From: a virus | Virus record (IMG/VR): IMGVR_UViG_3300046477_000714 | Location: 1 to 61,445 of that record | Length of the DNA stretch: 61,445 nucleotides | Reading direction: 5' to 3' (one strand) | In this document: one piece after another, positions 1-8,205 of the stretch | Position numbering within the stretch: the first letter of the stretch is position 1 | How the letters are laid out: each line of letters opens with the position of its first letter | Notes under the pieces: model-generated | The model's database searches: none | What the model was told of the DNA's origin: nothing | The model's input: only the letters and a program-made list of their open reading frames with translations | Made by a program: the position numbers and the translations under genes

Positions 1-127
1 GCAGGGCCTGAAGGCTGCGCTCGACGCCGCCGGCACGGACCCGGCGAAGCTCGCTGCGCTGTCGGCTTCGATCGAAGAGAAGACCGCAGCGCTGGCCAGC
101 GCTGTAACGACCAACACGCCAGCCGCC
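1..127. repeat. Terminal direct repeat, copy 1 (assembly overlap)
   Basis: These 127 bases are identical to 61319-61445. An exact 127-base overlap at contig ends equals a commonly used largest assembly k-mer, so the simplest reading is a circular (or circularly permuted) genome left untrimmed. It lies inside a coding region, which argues against a natural terminal repeat. Confidence 0.9.
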
Positions 128-130
128 TGA
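1..130 (+). CDS. 3' end of the gene that crosses the contig junction
   Basis: This is the C-terminal part of the small protein that starts at 61104 (or 61242); codons begin at position 2 and the TGA stop is at 128-130. The residues are Ala/Lys/Glu-rich and helical (QGLKAALDAAGTDPAKLAAL and on). See the entry at 61104 for the whole gene. Confidence 0.85.
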   Translation, partial: QGLKAALDAAGTDPAKLAALSASIEEKTAALASAVTTNTPAA

Positions 131-160
131 CCGAGTACCATCGGTCTAGCAGTTGAACAC

Positions 161-185
161 GGGGTGGCCAACGGCCACCCCTTTT
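161..185 (+). terminator. Rho-independent terminator upstream of the endolysin gene
   Basis: A perfect 9-bp stem GGGGTGGCC / GGCCACCCC (161-169 and 173-181) with an AAC loop is followed by TTTT (182-185). It sits directly after the gene that ends at 130. A GTG at 164 lies inside this stem and is unlikely to be the endolysin start. The endolysin would then depend on read-through or on a promoter I cannot identify. Confidence 0.75.
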
Positions 186-199
186 CGTTGGGGAACCCA

Positions 200-814
200 G
201 TGCTGACCTTGACCCAGTTGATCGCGTGCGAAGTGAACCCATCCATCGCGCGCACGTTCGTCGATCCGCTCAACGCGACCTTCGATCGCTTCGAGATCAC
301 GACGGCACGCCGCATGGCAATGTTCCTGGCAGAGGGTGGTTTCGAGTCGGTCCACTTCACGCACCTCGAGGAGAACCTGTACTACAGCAGCCCGATGCGA
401 ATTGCCCAGGTCTTCGGATCGAAGTTCACTGGGCTGGCCGACGCGGCTCGCTTCACCAAGAATCCGCAGGGGTTGGCCAACAAGGTCTACGCCAACAAGA
501 ATGGGAACGGTGATGAGGCCAGCGGTGACGGCTGGAACTACCGTGGCCGCGGGGTGTTCCAGCTGACCGGCATAGCCAACTACAAGGCTGCTGAAGACGC
601 GCTTGGAGTGGCGTACACTTCGACCCCAGAACTGGTGATCGAGCCCGAGCACGCATGCCTGACCGCAGGTTGGTACTGGACGTCGCTGAGACTCAACACG
701 GCGGCGGACCAGGGTGATGTCGACTGGGCTACTCGATCGATCAATGGACGCGCGATGCTCGGGAAAGAAGAGCGCCGACTCGCGTACAGCAGCTACCTCA
801 CCGCTCTAACCTGA
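200..814 (+). CDS. Endolysin, GH19 chitinase/lysozyme-like
   Basis: Cell-wall hydrolase of the glycoside hydrolase 19 (chitinase-like) family, which cleaves glycan strands of peptidoglycan at lysis. With the GTG start at 200 the protein has 204 residues; this start has a GGGGA Shine-Dalgarno at 190-194, whereas the earlier in-frame GTG at 164 is buried in the terminator. The motif AEGGFES (catalytic Glu about residue 45) and a second Glu cluster HLEENLYY are the GH19 signature, followed by WNYRGRGVFQLTG, typical of the substrate cleft. There is no signal peptide, so it should need a holin. It is followed by a membrane protein and the spanin pair, forming a lysis cassette. Confidence 0.9.
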   Translation: MLTLTQLIACEVNPSIARTFVDPLNATFDRFEITTARRMAMFLAEGGFESVHFTHLEENLYYSSPMRIAQVFGSKFTGLADAARFTKNPQGLANKVYANKNGNGDEASGDGWNYRGRGVFQLTGIANYKAAEDALGVAYTSTPELVIEPEHACLTAGWYWTSLRLNTAADQGDVDWATRSINGRAMLGKEERRLAYSSYLTALT

Positions 815-823
815 AAGGCAATC

Positions 824-1093
824 ATGGACACCCTTCTCTCCTTCCTGAACCTGAACGTCATCGGATCCCTTGGGATCGGTGGCGCCGTCGGCTTTGCCAT
901 TCGTGGCCTGCTCGACGCGCGCAAGGCCAACGAGGATCAGATCCTCATCAAGGTGGCCAGCGAAGCCCTGTCCAAGCTGGCGAAGAATCGCAAGCCGAAC
1001 CAAGACCAACTCGACGCCGCAGCCGCTGCCGCTGCCGCTGAAGAAGCGCAGATCAAGGCCCTGCAAGCGAAGGCCGCGTCGCTGCTGTCATGA
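824..1093 (+). CDS. Small membrane protein of the lysis cassette (holin-like)
   Basis: 89 residues. A hydrophobic segment at about 10-30 (NVIGSLGIGGAVGFAIRGLL) is followed by a charged, Ala-rich helical tail. The position between endolysin and spanin suggests a holin or holin regulator, but the sequence alone does not show which. A Shine-Dalgarno-like GAAAGG precedes the ATG, and the stop overlaps the next start as ATGA, indicating translational coupling to the spanin gene. Confidence 0.6.
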   Translation: MDTLLSFLNLNVIGSLGIGGAVGFAIRGLLDARKANEDQILIKVASEALSKLAKNRKPNQDQLDAAAAAAAAEEAQIKALQAKAASLLS

Positions 1094-1542
1094 CGCTCGA
1101 GATCCGGTTGATCCTGATCGCAGTCCTCGCAGTGGGGCTGCTGGCTGGGTTCAACCGTTTCATCGCCAGCGAGCGCGCAGCCGGTGCAGCCGAGTGCCGC
1201 GCAGCCCAGGCGAAGGTCGATGCGGCTGCAGCCGACCGCCACGAGAAAGCAGCACAGGAGATCACACGTGAGTCAGCAAAGATGGAAGCGAAGCGTGTGG
1301 ACGATGCTCAGTCCCTCGCTGTTGCTGGTAGCAGGCTGCGCGACCGATATGCCGCAGCCATCCAGCCAAGCAGCAATCCCGCCTCTGCCGCAGTCGGCGC
1401 GCCAGCACCCGCGGCCCCCGTACTGTCAACCGACATGTTCGGAGCAGCTGAAGAAAGACTTCGATTCCTGGCTGCAGAAGCAGACCGCAGCCGAGACGAA
1501 GGAACCGACTGCGAGCGGCGTTACGACTCGCTGAAGGAGTAA
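1090..1542 (+). CDS. Rz: Inner-membrane spanin (Rz-like)
   Basis: 150 residues with an N-terminal membrane anchor (about 5-22, IRLILIAVLAVGLLAGF) followed by a charged helical periplasmic domain, the layout of i-spanins. These proteins bridge to an outer-membrane lipoprotein (Rz1) and fuse the two membranes in the last step of lysis of Gram-negative hosts. The call is supported by the nested lipoprotein gene in the +1 frame within its 3' half. ATGA overlap with the gene upstream. Confidence 0.85.
   Translation: MTLEIRLILIAVLAVGLLAGFNRFIASERAAGAAECRAAQAKVDAAAADRHEKAAQEITRESAKMEAKRVDDAQSLAVAGSRLRDRYAAAIQPSSNPASAAVGAPAPAAPVLSTDMFGAAEERLRFLAAEADRSRDEGTDCERRYDSLKE
1268..1534 (+). CDS. Rz1: Outer-membrane spanin lipoprotein (Rz1-like), nested in Rz
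   Basis: This reading frame lies entirely inside the Rz gene in another frame. It has a signal peptide ending in the lipobox LLLVAGC and a mature part of about 50 residues rich in proline and glutamine, as in Rz1 o-spanins. Possible starts are GTG 1268 (88 aa), GTG 1295 and ATG 1304 (76 aa); the sequence does not decide between them. The lipobox in the right frame under an i-spanin gene makes the call firm even though sequence conservation in this family is low. Confidence 0.85.
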   Translation: MSQQRWKRSVWTMLSPSLLLVAGCATDMPQPSSQAAIPPLPQSARQHPRPPYCQPTCSEQLKKDFDSWLQKQTAAETKEPTASGVTTR

Positions 1543-1545
1543 ACG

Positions 1546-1731
1546 ATGGCAGGCAAGAACTTCATCGCCAAAGCGATCAAACGCCCCGGTCAACTGCACA
1601 AGGACACCGGCACACCGATGGGTCAGAAGATCCCTCAGTCGAAGATCAAGGCAGCGGAGAAGAAGGGTGGCGCTGTCGGTAAGCGCGCCCAGTTCGCCGA
1701 GACGCTGGCCAAGCTCAGACCGAAAAAGTAG
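1546..1731 (+). CDS. Small basic conserved phage protein
   Basis: 61 residues, strongly basic (MAGKNFIAKAIKRPGQLHK... KIPQSKIKAAEKKGG). I recognise this as a widespread short protein of phages that ends many structural or lysis operons; its function is unknown. Good Shine-Dalgarno GAAGGAG before the ATG. Its last 17 bases overlap the 3' end of the convergent gene at 1715, with no terminator between the two operons. Confidence 0.75.
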   Translation: MAGKNFIAKAIKRPGQLHKDTGTPMGQKIPQSKIKAAEKKGGAVGKRAQFAETLAKLRPKK

Positions 1732-2437
1732 GCACGCCAGCCCGGCGCGCTGCGTCGAGCCAGACGTCATCGTGGGGCGCACCGCGCCAGCCTGGGAGCC
1801 ATGGGCCACCCAGCGTGAAGTGCGCGATGCCGCGCCCCGCGTTTTCCAGCGCGCATTCCTGCTCACCGACGAGCCAGTTCCATCGGGCATCGAGCCTGCC
1901 GATCTCGTTGTCGTTGAGCCAGTAGAACCCATGCAGGTCGCGGCCAGGGCGCTCGTTGATGTCGCGCAGTGACAGCCGCCAGTTGGCTGGGTGCAGGCAG
2001 TCGAAGAGCATGACGCTGGACCAGTTCTTGCGCGGGTAGACGGTCTGCTTCTGGTTGACCATCTTCCAGCCGTCCTTGGGTAGGTAGTCGTGCTTCACGA
2101 CGTACACCGGGAACCCAGGATCGATCTCGGTGAGCATCGTGCGCGGGTCCTCGAGGAAGACCACGTCGCAGTCCGTGAAGAGCGCCCAACGCTCCTGGCA
2201 GATCAGCGGCACGAGGAACCTGCTCACAGCGAACTCGGTGGACTTCGGCGCGTTGCTGACCAGATCGTAGGGTTGCCCACCCCGCTTGTCGGTGATGCGA
2301 GTCAGCATCCCCTGAGCGATCAGCTTCGAGGCCACGAGCAGTTCAGGCTGCGGAAAGTCACTGACTCGCTCCAGCGAGTGCTGGGCGGTCATGACCGCCG
2401 CATGTTCGTTGTGGTCGTAGCCGATGTAGAACTTCAT
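1715..2437 (-). CDS. Glycosyltransferase, GT8-like
   Basis: 240 residues. The N-terminus MKFYIGYDHNEHAAVMTAQHS and the metal-binding DxD motif in LFTDCDVVFLED match GT-A fold, family 8-like transferases, which move a sugar from a nucleotide-sugar to an acceptor. It is the last gene of a seven-gene minus-strand cluster (6455 to 1715) of sugar and methyl transferases with overlapping ends (ATGA with the gene upstream). Acceptor unknown: virion protein, host surface glycan or DNA are all possible. Confidence 0.75.
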   Translation of the reverse strand: MKFYIGYDHNEHAAVMTAQHSLERVSDFPQPELLVASKLIAQGMLTRITDKRGGQPYDLVSNAPKSTEFAVSRFLVPLICQERWALFTDCDVVFLEDPRTMLTEIDPGFPVYVVKHDYLPKDGWKMVNQKQTVYPRKNWSSVMLFDCLHPANWRLSLRDINERPGRDLHGFYWLNDNEIGRLDARWNWLVGEQECALENAGRGIAHFTLGGPWLPGWRGAPHDDVWLDAARRAGVPTFSV

Positions 2438-3201
2438 CTCACGCCTCTCCAGTACGCCTCTTCTCGGCGATGCTTCAGATCCATCCGGCGCGAGCGGCCG
2501 GTGCGCTTGCGCTCACCCTTCAGGTGGTCCATCACGGTCCCAAGGATACCGTTGACGAACGGATGCCCGGTCTTGTGGAACTCCCCCGACAACGAATGCC
2601 ACGGGGCACCCATCCGATCGACGGCCGCTTGTAGCGCATGGCAGTCCGTCCAGGCGTTCAATCCGAACAACGTGTCCTCGGTGTAGAGATGCTTGAACGC
2701 AGCCAGAAGACGAGGTGTGCACTCGTGCCGCATGTTGAACATGATGAACCCGGTTTCCGGGTACTTGTGCGATCGCCACAACCATGACAGCGCCGCTTCT
2801 GGCGGCAGCAGCTTGGCCAAGAACTCTTCGCTCACCGGGGCGTGGGTGACGATGTCGGCATCAGCCCAGATCAGCACGTCGGCTTGCGTGTCGGTGGCGG
2901 CATCGGTCATCGCTGCCACCTTGTGGCTGAACCGCACAGCATCGAAGAGCATCTGGTAGGGCTTGGCGTGGACGATACCGTTGTGCAAAGGGTTGGTCCG
3001 ATGCCGCAACTTGAACTCTGTCAGCCATCGTGGGAGGGAACGGATGTCATGCAGCGTAGGCAGCTTCGGATCGAACCCTTCAGCGTATAGCGTCAGGTTG
3101 ACCGACTTCGGCCAATGGCGTGCGAACGTCATGGCCATGCGCCGACCATATGCCATCCACCCGTTGGCGCTGCAGGTGGTCACGACTTGGTAGGTTGTCA
3201 T
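2434..3201 (-). CDS. Glycosyltransferase-like protein, GT-A type
   Basis: 255 residues from ATG 3201 (MTTYQVVTTCSANGW). The DxD-type motif ADADIVTHAP near residue 115 and a Trp/His-rich C-terminal half suggest a nucleotide-sugar transferase. In-frame codons extend upstream to 3348 but overlap the next gene by 150 bases and lack a Shine-Dalgarno, so 3201 is preferred; the ATG overlaps the stop of the upstream methyltransferase (ATGA). Part of the glycan cluster. Confidence 0.65.
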   Translation of the reverse strand: MTTYQVVTTCSANGWMAYGRRMAMTFARHWPKSVNLTLYAEGFDPKLPTLHDIRSLPRWLTEFKLRHRTNPLHNGIVHAKPYQMLFDAVRFSHKVAAMTDAATDTQADVLIWADADIVTHAPVSEEFLAKLLPPEAALSWLWRSHKYPETGFIMFNMRHECTPRLLAAFKHLYTEDTLFGLNAWTDCHALQAAVDRMGAPWHSLSGEFHKTGHPFVNGILGTVMDHLKGERKRTGRSRRMDLKHRREEAYWRGVR

Positions 3202-3734
3202 TGCGTCTCCGCAAGGATGAACGGGGTCTCGAGCCCCATGCTGCTGCGCATCTCGGTGAAGCGCTGCTCCCACCACACCATCGGTTTGAGTGTGACGTGC
3301 AGGTTGACGTCGGTACCGGGGAACGTCTTCTTGGCGGGCCGGCAGCACACGGAAGCCCAGATCGCTTTGTCGGCGAAGAGGAACAGATCACCGATCACCT
3401 GCTCGAGTTCCGACTCGGGCACGTGCTCGAGAACGTCACTGCACAACACGATGTCGTGCTTCCCATAGGGTCGCTCGTCATGCGCGGGGAACGCCGGGTC
3501 GTAGAGTTTGACGTGCCACCACTGCATGCCCCAATGGCGATGCAAACGGTGCGGCGCCTTGTACTGCTCACCGCGGCCACAGCCGTAGTCCAGCAGCGTG
3601 ACCGCTTTGTACTTCCGCACCAGATGCCGGATCTCATCCTTGTGCGACAGGATCGCGAAGCCTGGAAAGTGCACACCATCAGCCGCCATCTCGCGGTACT
3701 GGCTGATCAGGCTGTGGTCGTCGTCATTGGGCAT
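3198..3734 (-). CDS. Class I SAM-dependent methyltransferase
   Basis: 178 residues. Motif I LLDYGCGRGEQY binds S-adenosylmethionine; DIVLCSDVLEHV is the usual post-motif II. The start at ATG 3734 has a strong Shine-Dalgarno GGAGGGTCT on the minus strand and overlaps the previous stop by 11 bases; an earlier in-frame start at 3764 is less likely. The substrate is unknown; the position between transferase genes suggests a sugar or glycan. Confidence 0.8.
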   Translation of the reverse strand: MPNDDDHSLISQYREMAADGVHFPGFAILSHKDEIRHLVRKYKAVTLLDYGCGRGEQYKAPHRLHRHWGMQWWHVKLYDPAFPAHDERPYGKHDIVLCSDVLEHVPESELEQVIGDLFLFADKAIWASVCCRPAKKTFPGTDVNLHVTLKPMVWWEQRFTEMRSSMGLETPFILAETQ

Positions 3735-4290
3735 AGACCCTCCGATAGAAACCGATCCACTCATCGAGGTACCCCAGCGTGATGTGGGTGGATCGGAAAC
3801 CCCCGCGGGTCAAGGCGCGATTCAAGTCGATGGGCTCGCCACCGGAGCGCTCGTCGCGCACCATAGGATTAGTGGCGTACGGTGGCAGACGCAGCACCAG
3901 CAGATCGCTGCAAAACGGAAGCATCTCGCTCAGCACGACCTCGGGCTTGCGCAGCTTGTGCAAGATCGCCAGCATCAGCACCACGTTGTACGTCCGTTTG
4001 GGACGCCATTCGTCCATGTCACCTTGTTCGAACGTGATCGGGAGATCGCCGCGCAACTCGTTGGCTGCAGCGATCGCTTGCGGTCGGATCTCGACCCCAT
4101 GGATGGCGACGGCACCGTGCTTGATCAACTCGATGTCGATGAGCCCTTCGGCGCAACCGAGATCCAGCACGGTCTTGCCAGCGACGTTTTGCAGCAGGTA
4201 GGTTAGCCCCTGCATCTGCTGGTCGACCGTTCGGTCGCCAACCTCTCCCCTCACAGGGAACCAGTGTTTGTGCGGCTTAGCCACGCCCAT
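3724..4290 (-). CDS. Class I SAM-dependent methyltransferase
   Basis: 188 residues from ATG 4290, which has the Shine-Dalgarno AAGGAAAGG; the ATG at 4323 would lengthen the overlap with the upstream gene. SAM-binding motif VLDLGCAEGLIDIELIKHGA and acidic GVEIRPQ. FkbM-like or small-molecule O-methyltransferase is possible, but no acceptor-specific motif is visible. Second of two adjacent but dissimilar methyltransferases in the glycan cluster. Confidence 0.8.
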   Translation of the reverse strand: MGVAKPHKHWFPVRGEVGDRTVDQQMQGLTYLLQNVAGKTVLDLGCAEGLIDIELIKHGAVAIHGVEIRPQAIAAANELRGDLPITFEQGDMDEWRPKRTYNVVLMLAILHKLRKPEVVLSEMLPFCSDLLVLRLPPYATNPMVRDERSGGEPIDLNRALTRGGFRSTHITLGYLDEWIGFYRRVYAQ

Positions 4291-5012
4291 GCCTTTCCTT
4301 GTTTCAACTCCTCCAGGGTCCATTGATTATCCGCCAAGACTTGAAAAGCGTGTAGCCTTTGGTCCTTGGTTGGGTCGGTCGACATTACCCAGTCAGCCAA
4401 AGCATGGCGTGAGTCGGTGACCACCGACACCCCGTGCAGCAGCGCCGTGATCGCCGCCGCTGACGTGTGGGTCACGAGCCGATGGGCGTCTGCCAGATCC
4501 TCGGGCAGTGTCTTGGCAAGCTCGTGCTTGTTGGCCGACCATGACCGGATCTTGATCTCGCGGGTCGGCCACGTGTTGGCGCACAACCGTACGGTCTCGG
4601 CTAGCCAATCGCCGTGGTAGCCGATCGTCAGTTCCATGTGGACGTCTGACTGCGGCACGATCAGGATGTGGCCCTCGTCGAGATCTTGGAACGGTTTGAT
4701 CTTCGGATCGAACCCACCGAAGATGGCGCGCAGCCGGGCGCCTGACGACAGGTCGCGCCCGTGATACTGCAGGTCATTCTTGGTCACGCGGAAATGCGTG
4801 TGGCGCGAGTCATCGAAATAAGAGTTGTCGATGTAGTAGTACGGTCGACCGCTCTTCAACACCTGCCGCCACGTGTTGACGTTGCCCGGCACGATGCCGC
4901 TGAACACCGCGGCATCCTCGGTGCACCCACGGCGCATGGCGCCTTCGATGAAGAACTGGCAGAGTTCGAACGACTTGCGCTTGCCAGGGACCGGGTACGC
5001 GTTCATGACCAT
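4251..5012 (-). CDS. Glycosyltransferase-like protein, GT-B type
   Basis: 253 residues. The C-terminal part ADAHRLVTHTSAAAITALLHGVSVV resembles the nucleotide-sugar-binding half of GT-B enzymes of capsule or lipopolysaccharide synthesis (a conserved His/Thr-Ser followed by a donor-binding helix). No catalytic residues can be assigned with certainty. Its end overlaps the next gene by 40 bases. Alternative start at the third codon (MNAYPVP). Confidence 0.55.
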   Translation of the reverse strand: MVMNAYPVPGKRKSFELCQFFIEGAMRRGCTEDAAVFSGIVPGNVNTWRQVLKSGRPYYYIDNSYFDDSRHTHFRVTKNDLQYHGRDLSSGARLRAIFGGFDPKIKPFQDLDEGHILIVPQSDVHMELTIGYHGDWLAETVRLCANTWPTREIKIRSWSANKHELAKTLPEDLADAHRLVTHTSAAAITALLHGVSVVTDSRHALADWVMSTDPTKDQRLHAFQVLADNQWTLEELKQGKAWAWLSRTNTGSL

Positions 5013-5821
5013 TTCGCTTCTCCCAGGTGAGCCAGCATGCGAGCCAGCGGCTCACCGGTGGCGATCTCTTCGAAGTGCCACTGCCCGTGCGCCATCTTGT
5101 GCAGGGCTTTGGCGCGAGCTTCGTCGCTGTCTTTCGGTGGGTGTTTGATCAGGCCCAGGTTGAATCGCCAAGCCCCATCAGAGCAGATCCAATGGGGCGC
5201 GTCGAAGAAGACTGGGTAGCCTTCCACCATGGCGCGCACACCGCTGCCGCTGGACCAGATCACGCAGCTGCGCGCTTTCTTCAGGTCGTCCGTCAGCGCT
5301 GTCTTGGGCTTGAAGTTGCCAGGGTGTTGACGCAGTTTGGTCGGCACACCGTTCGCCGAGAGTTTGGTCGCGATACGCTCGGCCCACTGCGATGGACTCG
5401 CCATCAAAGGTGTGCCGATACCGCGCTGGCCGCATACCAGGGCATAGCCCAAGTCGGAGCAGTCATGGTACGGCTTGACCTCGATCTCGAGTTTGCTGAA
5501 CCGATCCTCGTCGCCGACCGGGAACCAACCCGAGCCGTTGTGGCCGTGCACGCTCAGCGCGTAGTAGGTCTTGTCGACCTTCTGGATGTAGCCGTTCTCG
5601 GCCACGATCACAGTGCCGCCGCGCGCCTCCCATTCGGTGGCCACGTTGTCGTCGGCGCCCCGCTTCCGGTTCCACAGGATCAGCAGGTCTTCCTTGCTGT
5701 CAGGGTGCACGTTGTGCGGGACAACTCGGTAGCCATGCTTGGCCAGCATCTTCTCGAAGGCATCCCTTCGATAGAAGGGTTCCTTGCGGATGGTGAGGAC
5801 TGCGCGTCTACCGAGTGCCAT
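5003..5821 (-). CDS. Glycosyltransferase-like / polysaccharide-synthesis-like protein
   Basis: 272 residues from ATG 5821 (MALGRRAVLTIRKEPF), with Shine-Dalgarno GGAGAG. The C-terminal part KKARSCVIWSSGSGVRAMVEGYPVFF has the same layout as the 4251-5012 protein (a Ser/Thr-rich strand then a helix and a strand ending in a gene-variable loop), so the two may be distant paralogues of GT-B type. Family not recognised further. Overlaps its downstream neighbour by 10 bases. Confidence 0.5.
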   Translation of the reverse strand: MALGRRAVLTIRKEPFYRRDAFEKMLAKHGYRVVPHNVHPDSKEDLLILWNRKRGADDNVATEWEARGGTVIVAENGYIQKVDKTYYALSVHGHNGSGWFPVGDEDRFSKLEIEVKPYHDCSDLGYALVCGQRGIGTPLMASPSQWAERIATKLSANGVPTKLRQHPGNFKPKTALTDDLKKARSCVIWSSGSGVRAMVEGYPVFFDAPHWICSDGAWRFNLGLIKHPPKDSDEARAKALHKMAHGQWHFEEIATGEPLARMLAHLGEAKWS

Positions 5822-6455
5822 GGTGACTCTCCAATTCAGTGGTGAGAAAACTCCTCGGCCAACACGTGAGTGCTGTCTCCGCTGAGCAGTTGATGACTTC
5901 GCACTTGTGCCGCTCCAGATCCTTTGCGAGCGTAGCTGCCTTGTGGATCCACTCGCTGAAGACCTGGGCTTGGACACATGGCTTCGGGTGATCTGGATGC
6001 CAATGCTTCTCTTTGTCAGCCCCCAATTTCATGTCGAACCCAACGAGAAGAATTCGTCGGCTACCGAAAAGGTACGCGAGGTTGATCGCCTGGAACCCGC
6101 TGTTGCCGTTGTTGTTGATGATCGAGTTGTCAGTGCTCAGCCCAGGTCGATTCACGTTCTTGGCCCATTGTGTGCGGTACTGCTGCGCAATGGTCTGATG
6201 CCCACCCCACTTCTCACCCTTGAACGTCTTGGCTACTTCCTGATGGTGAGCGCGCCACCAGAGCATGTCACCGGCGTAGAGCACATCGGCCCACGGGAAC
6301 AACCGGAACGTCGTGTTCACCACGATCAATCGAAAGGGCTTGCCCTGAACACGCAGACGTTGGATGACATCGACCGATTCCTTGAGACTCGGTCCACTAG
6401 CCGCGATGATCACCGTCTCGCCGGGCCAGCAAGCAGGGACAGTGCCGGCTCTCAT
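5808..6455 (-). CDS. MptE-like / DUF115-type protein
   Basis: 215 residues from ATG 6455, which overlaps the helicase stop (ATGA). The motifs ETVIIAASGPSL near the N-terminus and NGNSGFQAINLAYLFGSRRILLVGFDM in the middle are those of the DUF115 (6-hydroxymethylpterin pyrophosphokinase MptE-like) superfamily, found in glycosylation and flagellin-modification loci and in many phages. The exact reaction is not known. First gene of the glycan cluster and coupled to the replication operon upstream. Confidence 0.7.
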   Translation of the reverse strand: MRAGTVPACWPGETVIIAASGPSLKESVDVIQRLRVQGKPFRLIVVNTTFRLFPWADVLYAGDMLWWRAHHQEVAKTFKGEKWGGHQTIAQQYRTQWAKNVNRPGLSTDNSIINNNGNSGFQAINLAYLFGSRRILLVGFDMKLGADKEKHWHPDHPKPCVQAQVFSEWIHKAATLAKDLERHKCEVINCSAETALTCWPRSFLTTELESHHGTR

Positions 6456-7876
6456 CCGCGCCTCTTCATGGCATCCATCAGTACTTCCTGTACCGACTTC
6501 TTTGTGTCGATCCGAATGATGACGTCTTCGTCGATCGTGTCCTCGGCGACGATGTGGTAGATCCAAACAGGTCGGTCGTGTCCTGACTGGAGTTGTCGGA
6601 CCGGTCCGATCCGCTCGAGTATTTGCTGTCGGACCTCCAAGGCCCACCAGTGGCTGAAGTAAACGAGGATGTTTCCACCGTCTTGGAGATTGAGACCGTG
6701 ACCCGCTGAGTCTGGGTGTGCCAAGAGAATTGGTATCTTGCCCGCATCCCAATCAGCGACCGTTGCAGGACGATCGTCCAGGACCCGAGCGTCAGGGAAC
6801 GCACGACGAATCCGGGCCAAGTCAGACTTGAAGTGGTAGGCCACAAGGACCGGCATGCCAGCCGCCTCTTCAATGATTGAACGAAGCGCTTCCAACTTTT
6901 CATCGTGCACCTCCACCCAGGCTTTGGCCTTGGGATGATCATCGCTCGTGACGTCGGGATCGACGTACACTGCGCCGCTCGCGATCTGCAGGCACTTGAG
7001 GTCGCGACCGGCAGCGCTGAACGCTTCGATCCCATGCTCGCGCACCTCGGTGAATAGCGCCCTCTCCATCTCGCGGTAGTGCTGGCGCGCCTTCGGTGGC
7101 AACTTCACCGCAACCGTGCGTACGATCGGTTCCTTCAGATCGAACCAATCCTTCGGATCGAGTGTGAGGCAGATGTCCTTCAGCAGGGCCTGGATCTCGG
7201 CCTGCGAGTGCGGGAACACCACCTTCTTGACGAAACTCTGACCAGCGTTGACGGCTTGCGCCGCGCGCTGGAACCCGAACCAGCGGCTCTCGAATGCGCT
7301 GTAGTTGGCACCGAGCCTGTGCCCGAAATCGAGGAAGTAGGTCTGCCCCCACAAATCCTGCAGGCCGTTGGGCGCGGGTGTGCCGGTGAGATTGATCCAG
7401 CGGCGCACACGGCGACGCGTCGCATCCGCCAGCACTCGAGCCCGCCGGCCACCCTGCTTCGTGCGGTAGGACTTCAGTCGAGTCGACTCGTCGGCCACGA
7501 CCAGATCGAACGGCCACCGGTCGCCCAACGTCTCGACGAGCCAGGGCAGGTTGTCGTAGTTGACCGTGAACAGGTCGGCCTTGAAGTTGCGGAGCGCAGC
7601 CACGCGCTCGTCCGCAGTACCGATGATCGGCTGGATCTTCAGGTGGCTGAACTGCGACCACTTCCTCGCCTCATCCGGCCACGTGGTCAACGCCACACGC
7701 TTCGGCGCCAGCACGAGAGGCAGCTTCGCGTCACCCGACATCAGCAGGCCATCGGCGAGGTACAACGTCGCGCTTGTCTTGCCCATGCCCATGCCAGCCC
7801 ACAGCGCGGAGCGCTCGTTCGCCAGCGCGTGGCTGACCATGAGCTTCTGGTATGGATGGGGGTTGAAGTATTTCAC
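6452..7876 (-). CDS. SNF2/DEAD-like superfamily 2 helicase
   Basis: 474 residues. Walker A AGMGMGKT (27-34), motif II DEST (129-132), motif III TGTPAPNG, and the C-terminal RecA lobe with SAGHGLNLQ and ERIGPVRQLQSGHDRPV (motif V/VI). This is the helicase found next to DUF2815, DUF2800 and VRR-NUC genes in many phages, where it probably unwinds or remodels DNA during replication or recombination. The start overlaps the VRR-NUC stop by 4 bases. Confidence 0.9.
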   Translation of the reverse strand: MKYFNPHPYQKLMVSHALANERSALWAGMGMGKTSATLYLADGLLMSGDAKLPLVLAPKRVALTTWPDEARKWSQFSHLKIQPIIGTADERVAALRNFKADLFTVNYDNLPWLVETLGDRWPFDLVVADESTRLKSYRTKQGGRRARVLADATRRRVRRWINLTGTPAPNGLQDLWGQTYFLDFGHRLGANYSAFESRWFGFQRAAQAVNAGQSFVKKVVFPHSQAEIQALLKDICLTLDPKDWFDLKEPIVRTVAVKLPPKARQHYREMERALFTEVREHGIEAFSAAGRDLKCLQIASGAVYVDPDVTSDDHPKAKAWVEVHDEKLEALRSIIEEAAGMPVLVAYHFKSDLARIRRAFPDARVLDDRPATVADWDAGKIPILLAHPDSAGHGLNLQDGGNILVYFSHWWALEVRQQILERIGPVRQLQSGHDRPVWIYHIVAEDTIDEDVIIRIDTKKSVQEVLMDAMKRRG

Positions 7877-8205
7877 AACGGTGGGAGCCAGCTGTCCAGT
7901 TGAACAAACGTACTGACCACGTTTACGTGGCAGCCTGCATCGCGCATGCGCTTGTGCTCACGCGCCTGTGCGTCCGTGGGCTTGCCGTCTGGAGCTTTGG
8001 CCTCCACCCAATTGTTGTACCCTTTGAGCAGCATGCGGTCGTCGTTCCAACGATCAGCCATGAGCACAGCGTATCTGGAGTGCGCAGGAAACAAACACAA
8101 CACATCAGGGCAGTTGCGCCGACCGAACCACCTTGCAGCGCGGATCTCACCACCGTACTCTTCGACGCGTTCCTTCAACGCTTTGCGAATGTCACGCTCG
8201 GGCAC
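7873..8205 (-). CDS. VRR-NUC domain nuclease
   Basis: 110 residues. The pattern CPDVLCLFP... WVEAKAPDGKPTDAQAREHKRMRDAG is the VRR-NUC fold (PD-(D/E)xK): Asp of PDV, and the E-x-K of EAK as catalytic residues. These stand-alone phage nucleases are thought to process branched or single-stranded DNA junctions. Coupled to the helicase by ATGA. Confidence 0.9.
   Translation of the reverse strand: MPERDIRKALKERVEEYGGEIRAARWFGRRNCPDVLCLFPAHSRYAVLMADRWNDDRMLLKGYNNWVEAKAPDGKPTDAQAREHKRMRDAGCHVNVVSTFVQLDSWLPPL

Noticed and set aside
164-199. Upstream GTG start for the endolysin
   Set aside because: It lies in the stem of a terminator and has no ribosome site; GTG at 200 has GGGGA at the right spacing.
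937-1242. Minus-strand frames over the lysis genes
   Set aside because: Composition-driven open frames opposite Ala-rich coding DNA; no starts with ribosome sites and no recognised motifs.
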